Below, piece by piece: positions 58,121 through 64,000 of a DNA stretch of 64,000 bases. The notes under the pieces are model-generated. The model saw nothing but the letters and a program-made list of their open reading frames with translations. It did not search any database and was not told the DNA's origin. The stretch spans positions 430,978-494,977 of the forward strand of contig NZ_JAFFZN010000001.1 of the NCBI RefSeq assembly GCF_017676385.1, given 5' to 3'. The position numbers and the translations under genes were made by a program. The DNA comes from Streptomyces spirodelae. Lineage in GTDB: Bacteria > Actinomycetota > Actinomycetes > Streptomycetales > Streptomycetaceae. Numbering within the stretch: position 1 is the first letter of the stretch; every line of letters begins with the position of its first letter.

Positions 58121-58960
58121 ATGACCAAGGAACTGAGAGTTGGCCCGTTCCCCAGGGAACGCCGGCACACCGCCTGCTTCCTGAGCGAGCTGCGCGGCTT
58201 CGCGCCGGTGTTCCTGGGCGCGGAGATCGATATGAGCGCCGTACGGCGCCACCAGGCGAGCGCGGACGGTGGCGACTGCTCGACCCTCGGCTATGTGCTG
58301 TACACGGCGGCACGGGTACTGGCCGCTCATCCCGAGGCCAACGCCGCACTGCGCGGCCGACTGCGCCCGCGGGTGGCCCACTACAGCACGGTGGCCGGGA
58401 AACTGACGCTGGACAAGCGGCTCGGCGGGCGCCGTGTGGTGCTCTCGGCGGTGCTGCCCGAGCTGCATCTGCGGAGTCTTCAGGAGATCGCCGAGCAGCT
58501 CGCGCACTACCGTGACGGCGACCCCGCGGTGATGCCCGAGTACGCCGGGGTGCGCACCCTGCACCGGCTCCCGGGGCCGCTGGGGCGGCTCGCGTACCGG
58601 ACGGCGACCCGGCCTTTGCGCCGCAGGGCGGAGACCACCGGCACGTTCTCCGTGACGTCGCTGGGCCGCCGCCCTGTGACCTCGTTCCACTCGGTCGGCG
58701 GCACGACGGTCACTCTCGGCCTGGGAGCGGTGGCCGACCGTCCTGTCGTACGGGACGGAGAGCTCGCCGTCGCTCCGGTGCTGCCGCTGTCGCTCACCTT
58801 CGACCACCGGGTGATCGACGGCGCCGAGGCGGCGGATGTGCTCGGCGAGCTCAAGGAGGCGCTGGAGAGCTTCGGCGACTTTTGCGACATCCCCCGCCGA
58901 GTTCCGCGAAACCGCGACGACGTCTCAAAACTGTCTCACAAAAACGGGGCTATTTTTTGA
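58121..58960 (+). CDS. Orphan 2-oxoacid dehydrogenase E2-type acyltransferase domain
   Basis: This is a 279-residue protein from ATG 58121; the frame is open 84 bases upstream, but the ATG gives the family-like start. Its C-terminal SLTFDHRVIDGAEAADVLGELKEAL is the catalytic E2 motif (His-x3-Asp-Gly). Residues MTKELRVGPFPRERRHTACFLSE and STLGYVLYTAARVLAAHPEANAAL resemble the start of an E2 catalytic domain. There is no lipoyl or subunit-binding domain, so it is not a normal dehydrogenase E2. Such proteins are of unknown role; perhaps they transfer an acyl group from CoA or an acyl-enzyme. The 3' end overlaps the convergent TetR gene by 11 bp. Confidence 0.82.
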   Translation: MTKELRVGPFPRERRHTACFLSELRGFAPVFLGAEIDMSAVRRHQASADGGDCSTLGYVLYTAARVLAAHPEANAALRGRLRPRVAHYSTVAGKLTLDKRLGGRRVVLSAVLPELHLRSLQEIAEQLAHYRDGDPAVMPEYAGVRTLHRLPGPLGRLAYRTATRPLRRRAETTGTFSVTSLGRRPVTSFHSVGGTTVTLGLGAVADRPVVRDGELAVAPVLPLSLTFDHRVIDGAEAADVLGELKEALESFGDFCDIPRRVPRNRDDVSKLSHKNGAIF

Positions 58961-59669
58961 GATGCCGGTAGACGGTCGCCCGGGACACCCCGAGCCGCGC
59001 CGCGATGGAGTCCACCGTGTGCTCACCGCTGGCGTGCCATTCCCGGGCCAGGTCGGCGTCGGCCGCCGACAGTGATCTGGGGCGTCCGCCCCGCGCCCGG
59101 CGCGCGCCGGGGGCCGAATCCGGAAGCAGGCGCCAGGCCCCGGCCAGCAAGTGGTCCCGCAGCACCTCGTTGGTCAGCTGCGGCATCAGCGCAACCGGGT
59201 CGGTGACCGCCGAGACGGCCTGTGCGACGGCGATGCGCTCGGGGATGCCGGCCTCGGCGCCGGCTCCGACCTCGATGCCGTACTCCATGGTGCGCAGCAG
59301 GCGGCTGAAGGAGTCCGAGGGCGTCGCCGGCAGCTCCCTCAAAAGGGTGACGAGGGTATTGCGGTAGCGCAGGAAGACATCCAGCCAGCCGGTTATCAGC
59401 GTCCTGCGCACCGCCCCGATACCGCCGGCCTCCTGCTGGGCGACCGCGTCGTCCAGCACCTGCTCCAGCTCGGCCGTCATCGGGTTGAGCAGGTCACCGA
59501 GGATCTCCGCCTTCGAGGGGAAGTGGTAGTACAGCGCGGCCTTGGTGATACCCACCCGGTCGGCGACCTCCTGCAGGGCCGTCGCGTGGTAACCGCGTTC
59601 GACGAACAGCCGCTCCGCCTCGTGCAGAATCCGCTCGCGCGTACTGGTCTGCTGATCCAATGTCCGCAC
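58950..59669 (-). CDS. TetR-family regulator with a second C-terminal HTH
   Basis: This is a 239-residue protein from GTG 59669. The N-terminal TetR HTH is clear ([42 protein letters not shown] by sense). After the ligand domain (about 60-190) the last 40 residues ([46 protein letters not shown], by sense) form a Hin/resolvase-type HTH. The presence of two DNA-binding modules is unusual for TetR proteins. It is divergent from an ABC exporter operon, which it probably represses through the inverted repeats at 59699-59722. Confidence 0.88.
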   Translation of the reverse strand: MRTLDQQTSTRERILHEAERLFVERGYHATALQEVADRVGITKAALYYHFPSKAEILGDLLNPMTAELEQVLDDAVAQQEAGGIGAVRRTLITGWLDVFLRYRNTLVTLLRELPATPSDSFSRLLRTMEYGIEVGAGAEAGIPERIAVAQAVSAVTDPVALMPQLTNEVLRDHLLAGAWRLLPDSAPGARRARGGRPRSLSAADADLAREWHASGEHTVDSIAARLGVSRATVYRHLKK

Positions 59670-59698
59670 CCCCGCTTACCCTCGGTCAGTTTTGCATG

Positions 59699-59722
59699 TA
59701 CTCTCTACCTACCAAGAGTAGG
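59699..59722. promoter_or_regulatory. Overlapping inverted repeats TACTCT-N10-AGAGTA and CCTAC-N5-GTAGG
   Basis: Both repeats have perfect arms (59699-59720 and 59708-59722) and lie 23-45 bp before the ABC ATPase start and 30 bp before the TetR start. They are likely operators for the TetR protein. Confidence 0.7.
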
Positions 59723-59744
59723 CACAGCGGCAAGGAGTTTTGCA

Positions 59745-60701
59745 ATGCTGACCAACGTCCCGTCGCCCGGTGGTGATCCCGGTGTCGCGATCAGTATCCG
59801 CGACCTGGTCAAAACTTTCGGTGACACGACGGCGCTCGACCATCTCCAGCTGACGGCCCGCTCCGGCGAGGTCCACGGCTTCCTCGGACCGAACGGCGCC
59901 GGCAAGTCCACCACCATCAGGGTCCTGCTCGGGCTGCTGCGCAAAGACTCCGGACACGCCACTCTGCTCGGCGGCGATCCGTGGAACGACGCGGTCGAAC
60001 TGCACCGCAGGCTGGCCTACGTACCCGGGGATGTGAACCTGTGGCCGAACCTGACGGGCGGCGAGGCGATCGATCTGCTGGGGTCCCTGCGCGGCGGACT
60101 GAACGAGGCCCGCAGGCGTGACCTGCTGGAGAAGTTCTCGCTCGACCCGGGCAAGAAGATGCGCACCTACTCCAAGGGCAACCGGCAGAAGGTCGCCCTG
60201 GTGGCCGCGTTCTCGTCCGACGTCGAGCTGTACATCCTGGACGAACCGACCTCCGGACTCGACCCGCTGATGGAGGCGGTCTTCCAGGAGTGCGTCCAGG
60301 AACTCCGTGAGGCGGGCAAGACCATCCTGCTCTCCAGCCACATCCTCGCCGAGGTGGAGAAGCTCTGCGACCGGGTGAGCATCATCAGGGAGGGCCGCAC
60401 GGTCGAGTCGGGCACCCTCTCCGAGCTGCGCCACCTCACCCGCACCTCGCTCCAGGTGGAGACCGAGACACCGCCGGCCGAACTGCACTCGATGCCCGGC
60501 GTGCACAAGCTCGTCGTGGAGGGCCACCACGCCACGTTCGAGGCGGACACCGCCCAGCTCGGCGAGGTGCACCGGCACCTGGCAGCGCTCGGGGTCCGCT
60601 CGCTGACCAGCACCCCGCCCACCCTGGAGGAGCTGTTCCTGCGTCACTACGGCGACCAGACGGCAGCTGAGCCCGCCGACAGCGTGGTGGGTGCCCGGTG
60701 A
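59745..60701 (+). CDS. ABC exporter ATP-binding protein (tetronasin/polyketide-antibiotic type)
   Basis: This is a 318-residue ATPase from ATG 59745 with AAGGAG 7 bases upstream. Walker [12 protein letters not shown], signature-equivalent [15 protein letters not shown], Walker [14 protein letters not shown] and the switch SSHILAEVE are present. The signature is S-K-G-N-R-Q and not LSGGQ, typical of the DrrA/TnrB-type exporters. The last 80 residues are the DUF4162-type extension. Translationally coupled (GTGA) with the permease. Confidence 0.94.
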   Translation: MLTNVPSPGGDPGVAISIRDLVKTFGDTTALDHLQLTARSGEVHGFLGPNGAGKSTTIRVLLGLLRKDSGHATLLGGDPWNDAVELHRRLAYVPGDVNLWPNLTGGEAIDLLGSLRGGLNEARRRDLLEKFSLDPGKKMRTYSKGNRQKVALVAAFSSDVELYILDEPTSGLDPLMEAVFQECVQELREAGKTILLSSHILAEVEKLCDRVSIIREGRTVESGTLSELRHLTRTSLQVETETPPAELHSMPGVHKLVVEGHHATFEADTAQLGEVHRHLAALGVRSLTSTPPTLEELFLRHYGDQTAAEPADSVVGAR

Positions 60702-62326
60702 GGGCGCTGACCGGCACCGGGGTACTGACCCGGCTGGCGCTGCGGCGGGACCGCATCCGGCTGCCGCTGTGGGTGGTCGGGCTGGCCGGGCTGTTCGCCT
60801 CCATCGGCGACAGCATCACCGGCCTGTACGAGACGGAGGCCGCGCGGCTGGAGAACGCCCAGGTCCGCGCGGACAACGTGGTGACCCGCGCGTTCACGGG
60901 CCCGGCACCGGGCAGCAGTTCGGGCGCTCTGACCGTGTCCGAGGGACTGGTCTTCACCTGTGTCCTCGTCGCGCTGATGAACATCCTGCTCGTGGTCCGG
61001 CACACCCGGCAGAACGAGGAGCTGGGCCGGGCCGAGCTGGTCGGATCCGCGGCCGTCGGCAGGCACGCGGGGCTGGCAGCGGCCCTGCTGGTCGCGGGCC
61101 TCGCCAATGTGCTGCTGATCGTCCTCAGCACGCTGGCCCTGATCGGCATGGGGATGCCGGCCGGCGGCTCCGTGCTGGCCGGGGTGGCACTCGGCACGGT
61201 GGGGCTGGCCTTCGCCGGACTCACGGCGATCGCCGCCCAGCTGACCGAGAGCGCCCGCGCCGCCACCGGGCTTGGAGGTCTCGTGCTCGCCACGACATTC
61301 CTGCTGCGCGCCGCGGGGGACGCCTTCGGCAACACCGCCTCGGACGACATCACCGTCAACCCCGCCTGGCCGAGCTGGTTCTCGCCGCTGGGCTGGGGCC
61401 AGCAGCTGCGCCCCTACGGAGAGAGCCGGGTGTGGCCGGTGGCGCTGCTGCTGGTGTGCACCGCCGTCAGTGTGCTCCTCGCGGTGTGGCTGAGCGTCCA
61501 CCGGGACGTGGGCACGGGCATGCTGCCCGCTCGGCGCGGCTCCGTCCGGGCGAGCTCGGCACTGCTCAAGCCGCTGGGGCTGGTCTGGCGCCTGCAGCGC
61601 GGGCTGCTGCTCGGCTGGATGGTCGGCATCGCGGTCTTCGGCGCGGTCTTCGGCGGCATCGGCGACCAGGTCGAGGATCTGTTCAGCAGCGAGAAGAGCG
61701 CCCAGTTCGTCCGGGACCTGGGCGGGGAGGGCGACCTGGTGAACGCGTACTTCGCGGGAATGATGGGCCTGCTCGCGGTGGTCGTCTCCGGCTTCACCGT
61801 GCAGGCGCTGATCCGGCTGCGCTCCGACGAGGAGGGCGGTCCCGCCGAGGCGGTGCTGGCCACCTCGGTCAGCCGGGCGCACTGGGTGCTGGCGCACGCA
61901 CTGGTGGCCCTCGTGGGCACGGCACTGGTGCTCGCGGTGCTCGGGCTGAGCACCGGCCTGGCCTACGGGGCGGTGTCGGACGATCTGACGGGGGCGCTGG
62001 GTGACCTGCTCGAGACGACACTGGCGCAGCTCGCGCCGACCGCGGTGCTTGCGGGCTTCGCGCTGGCGGCCTTCGGGCTGCTGCCCCGGCTGGCGGCGGC
62101 GGTGACCTGGGCGGCGTTCGCGGTCTGCCTGGTGATCGGCCAGTTCGGGACCCTGCTGGACCTGCCGGACGCGCTGATCGACATCTCGCCCTTCAGCCAT
62201 CTGCCGAACCTGCCGGCCGAATCCCTCACCGCGATGCCGATCGTGGTGATGGCGGCGCTCGCCGCCGTGCTCGCCGCGGTCGGGGTGGCGGGCTTCCGTC
62301 GGCGCAGCCTCGCGCTCGGCGGCTGA
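60698..62326 (+). CDS. ABC exporter permease, polyketide-antibiotic exporter type
   Basis: This is a 542-residue protein from GTG 60698, overlapping the ATPase stop (GTGA). It has twelve likely helices in two six-helix halves, with a charged linker (about residues 275-300), and long extracytoplasmic loops. The sequence style ([66 protein letters not shown]) is that of the TnrB3/exporter-of-polyketide-antibiotics family (COG3559). With the ATPase it forms a small-molecule exporter, plausibly regulated by the divergent two-HTH TetR protein. Confidence 0.92.
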   Translation: MRALTGTGVLTRLALRRDRIRLPLWVVGLAGLFASIGDSITGLYETEAARLENAQVRADNVVTRAFTGPAPGSSSGALTVSEGLVFTCVLVALMNILLVVRHTRQNEELGRAELVGSAAVGRHAGLAAALLVAGLANVLLIVLSTLALIGMGMPAGGSVLAGVALGTVGLAFAGLTAIAAQLTESARAATGLGGLVLATTFLLRAAGDAFGNTASDDITVNPAWPSWFSPLGWGQQLRPYGESRVWPVALLLVCTAVSVLLAVWLSVHRDVGTGMLPARRGSVRASSALLKPLGLVWRLQRGLLLGWMVGIAVFGAVFGGIGDQVEDLFSSEKSAQFVRDLGGEGDLVNAYFAGMMGLLAVVVSGFTVQALIRLRSDEEGGPAEAVLATSVSRAHWVLAHALVALVGTALVLAVLGLSTGLAYGAVSDDLTGALGDLLETTLAQLAPTAVLAGFALAAFGLLPRLAAAVTWAAFAVCLVIGQFGTLLDLPDALIDISPFSHLPNLPAESLTAMPIVVMAALAAVLAAVGVAGFRRRSLALGG

Positions 62327-62352
62327 CCAACCACGAAGGGAGGAAGTGCACG

Positions 62353-62835
62353 GTGGAGATCGTCAAGAATTTGAACCATCCGGAAGGACTGGCCCTCAAG
62401 TTGCTGAAACTGCCCGTCCACTTCTACCGACTCGGCCTGGGGCGGCTGTTCGGCGAGCGCATGCTCATGATCAACCATGTCGGGCGGGTCACCGGGAAAC
62501 AGCGCAGCACAGTGGTGGAGGTGATCCGGCACGAGCAGCGCGACGACAGCTATCTGATCGCCTCCGGGTGGGGGCCGCGGACGGACTGGTACCGCAACCT
62601 GCTGTCCCGGCGCCGGGCCACCATCCAGGTCGCCGGCCGGACGAAGCCGGTGCGGGTCGAACCGCTTCCCCAGGAAGAGGCGACGGAGATCGTGGCGGGC
62701 TACTTCTGGCGGAACCGCGCCATGGCCAAGCGGCTGCTCCCCCGGCTCTACGGCTACGCGGTCGACGGCTCGAAGTCCGACTTCTACGAGGTCGCCAGGC
62801 ACGTGCCCATGGTGCGGCTGATCCCGACCCGGTGA
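62353..62835 (+). CDS. F420-dependent nitroreductase-family protein (Ddn-like)
   Basis: This is a 160-residue protein from GTG 62353 with AGGGAGGA upstream. It has the deazaflavin-dependent nitroreductase form: MINHVGRVTGKQRSTVVEVIRHEQRDDSYLIASGWGPRTDWYRNLLSRRRATIQVAGRTKPVRVEPL (by sense), including R-x-T-G-K and W-Y-x-N-L. It likely binds F420 and reduces a small compound. It lies 26 bp after the permease gene in the same operon, so reduction and export may act on the same compound. It is related to the other Ddn-like gene at 20133. Confidence 0.88.
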   Translation: MEIVKNLNHPEGLALKLLKLPVHFYRLGLGRLFGERMLMINHVGRVTGKQRSTVVEVIRHEQRDDSYLIASGWGPRTDWYRNLLSRRRATIQVAGRTKPVRVEPLPQEEATEIVAGYFWRNRAMAKRLLPRLYGYAVDGSKSDFYEVARHVPMVRLIPTR

Positions 62836-62843
62836 TCCGGCCG

Positions 62844-62878
62844 CAGTGGCCCGCCCCCCGGCTGGGGGCGGGCCACTG
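62844..62878. terminator. Strong hairpin terminator, 15-bp perfect stem
   Basis: CAGTGGCCCGCCCCC (62844-62858) pairs perfectly with GGGGGCGGGCCACTG (62864-62878), 5-base loop, directly after the ABC-reductase operon and before the convergent MaoC-like gene. Confidence 0.92.
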
Positions 62879-62919
62879 GGCGGCGGAGCACTCCGGCACT
62901 CAGTGGCCCGGATACCGGC

Positions 62920-63378
62920 TCAGACGAGGAACAGCGACACCGTGTCCGCCACACAGGCCGGGCGCGGCTCCTCCTGGATCTCCACCGTCATCCGGGCCGA
63001 GACCAGCCAGCCCCCGGGAACGCCCTGAGCCCCGGTGAGTTCGGCACCGCCGCGCACCCGGGCTCCCACCCTGACCGGGCGGGGGAAGCGCACCCGCTCC
63101 AGCCCGAAGTTCACCCCGGTACGGGACCGTTCGACCGTGAAGATCGCCCGCATCATCGACGGCAGCAGACCGAGCATCAGAAATCCGTCGGGGGCCGGAT
63201 CGGCGGCGGGGCTGTCCGGTGTCCCGGAGTTCCCTGAATTCCCGGACGGCCGCGGAGAATCACCCGCTGCTTGCGCGAATTTCTCCACCCTCTCCGGAGT
63301 GATCTCCAGCCATTCGCTGTAGCCGAGGTGCTGGCCCTTCGCTGAGACCAGTTCATCCAGTCCGGAGAAATTTCTCAT
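62920..63378 (-). CDS. MaoC-like hotdog protein without the hydratase catalytic residues
   Basis: This is a 152-residue protein from ATG 63378. The start RNFSGLDELVSAKGQHLGYSEWLEITPERVEKFAQAAGD and the end FGLERVRFPRPVRVGARVRGG, PACVADTVSLFLV match the MaoC dehydratase family (R-enoyl-CoA hydratase-like). The stretch after GD, where active members have D-x-x-x-I-H-x-D, is SPRPSGNSGNSGTPDSPAADPAPDG, a Pro/Ser/Asn-rich insert; the catalytic His and following His-Gly are missing. It may therefore be a non-catalytic binder of acyl-CoA. A promoter-like pair (63386-63414) precedes it. Confidence 0.82.
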   Translation of the reverse strand: MRNFSGLDELVSAKGQHLGYSEWLEITPERVEKFAQAAGDSPRPSGNSGNSGTPDSPAADPAPDGFLMLGLLPSMMRAIFTVERSRTGVNFGLERVRFPRPVRVGARVRGGAELTGAQGVPGGWLVSARMTVEIQEEPRPACVADTVSLFLV

Positions 63379-63385
63379 GGCCCCG

Positions 63386-63414
63386 ATTCTGTTGACCGGT
63401 GCACGCGCGTACAA
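63386..63414 (-). promoter_or_regulatory. Promoter of the MaoC-like gene
   Basis: Minus strand: -35 TTGTAC (63414-63409) and -10 CAGAAT (63391-63386) with a 17-bp spacer, a few bases before the ATG at 63378, so the message may have almost no leader. Confidence 0.5.
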
Positions 63415-63513
63415 GAGTTCACCTTCCATTCCGGACGAGCCGTCAGCGGTTCGTCAGCCGGCTCTCAGCAGCACGTCAGTGTGGGATCAGCCGGGCTCGG
63501 CACACTCCGTTCC

Positions 63514-64000
63514 ATGGCTGCGACTTCCGCCGCCCGCGGCAAACGGACGCGGGCGCGCCTGCTCGACGCCGCGGTACGGCTCATCGTCGAGCAGGGCTGG
63601 GGCGAGGTGACCACCCGGAAGGCGGCCGCACGCGCGGGGGTCCCGCAGGGAGCGGTGCACTACCACTTCGCCACCGTCGGCGATCTGCGCATCGAAGCCG
63701 CGCTGGACGCGCTGACGCGTGCGCGAGTGACGGTGGGCGGCGTCGAGCCGTCCACCGCGGTGCTGCTGACCGAGACCCTGCTGGCGGCCACGCGCGAGGA
63801 CCGGCTGCGCGGGGAGCTGTCCGGACTGATGCGGCAGTGGCACTCCGCCGCCGCGCACCAGCTGGGCGCACCAGGGCACTCCGGGGAGGAACCGGGGCAC
63901 GCCGGGGAAGAAGAGGTCGTCACGGCCGCGGTGCTCGGTGTGACCCTGCCCAGCCTGGTGCTGCACCGCCTCGTCGATCCCGGGACGCCCGCCACGCCGC
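63514..64000 (+). CDS. TetR-family regulator (3' end outside window)
   Basis: The frame runs from ATG 63514 to the right edge without a stop, so only the first 162 residues are seen. N-terminal HTH: LLDAAVRLIVEQGWGEVTTRKAAARAGVPQGAVHYHFATVGDLRIEAALDAL (by sense), typical TetR. The C-terminal part has SGEEPGHAGEEEVVTAAVLGVTL, with an Asp/Glu-rich loop. It is divergent from the MaoC-like gene, which is its probable target; the intergenic region (63379-63513) contains GAGCCG-N16-CGGCTC. Confidence 0.85.
   Translation, partial: MAATSAARGKRTRARLLDAAVRLIVEQGWGEVTTRKAAARAGVPQGAVHYHFATVGDLRIEAALDALTRARVTVGGVEPSTAVLLTETLLAATREDRLRGELSGLMRQWHSAAAHQLGAPGHSGEEPGHAGEEEVVTAAVLGVTLPSLVLHRLVDPGTPATP

Overview
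The window is high-GC actinobacterial DNA, most likely from a Streptomyces chromosome. The signs are very GC-rich codon third positions, many GTG starts, dense ATGA/GTGA start-stop overlaps, a secreted subtilisin-inhibitor-type protease inhibitor, two F420-type nitroreductase-like proteins, a mycothiol/DinB-type protein, MurT/GatD, and many small transcription factor genes beside their targets. I see no rRNA, tRNA, CRISPR array, insertion sequence or prophage. It looks like ordinary chromosome made of short operons. The first gene is cut at its 5' end and the last at its 3' end.

Layout. 1-8.5 kb: beta-helix/AAA+ protein, membrane-embedded alpha/beta hydrolase, DeoR regulator, SRPBCC protein, cysteine-synthase-like PLP enzyme, HATPase regulator. 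8.6-12.2 kb: SHOCT protein plus MacB/FtsX-type ABC operon. 12.4-16.5 kb: GNAT-ROK pair divergent from an MFS transporter, then a dehalogenase-like hydrolase. 16.6-20.6 kb: DUF4442 thioesterase-like gene, NarL-type two-component system, TetR regulator divergent from an F420-type reductase through an operator array. 20.7-29.2 kb: geranylgeranyl-reductase-like flavoprotein, M20 dipeptidase, kinase-NUDIX fusion, DinB and AraC pair, cis-prenyltransferase with a long tail, ROK sugar kinase. 29.4-34.0 kb: LacI, MarR and WYL regulators, VOC protein, DUF6986 aldolase-like protein. 34.4-38.8 kb: protease inhibitor, etfBA, thioredoxin, PlsC acyltransferase, MarR. 38.9-44.9 kb: six same-strand genes (DUF6421, SDR, threonine aldolase, transglutaminase-like, AsnB-like, MarR). 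45-52 kb: GDPD, GNAT, VOC, MocR/LysE pair, B3/4 protein, acyl-CoA dehydrogenase/TetR pair. 52-56.2 kb: peptide deformylase, murT-gatD, CtaG, a 57-residue membrane protein. 56.3-64 kb: DJ-1/PfpI protein, DMT transporter, orphan E2-like acyltransferase, TetR-ABC exporter-reductase operon, degenerate MaoC-like protein, partial TetR.

How the genes connect. Operator-like motifs suggest shared control. (i) A TTAC-N6-GTAA type box lies before the DUF4442 gene, before etfBA, between the acyl-CoA dehydrogenase and its divergent TetR gene, and before plsC. This suggests a fatty-acid or acyl-CoA regulon run by that TetR protein. (ii) A TACTCCCCGGGGAGTA palindrome precedes the histidine kinase gene, and a near copy precedes the SHOCT-ABC operon, which suggests that the two-component system controls this transporter. 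(iii) A cluster of GAGAGC-N3-GCTCTC-like sites fills the TetR/F420-reductase intergenic region. The least understood unit is the DUF6421-SDR-aldolase operon with its transglutaminase, AsnB and MarR neighbours. It has the enzyme content of an uncharacterised amino-acid or amide pathway.
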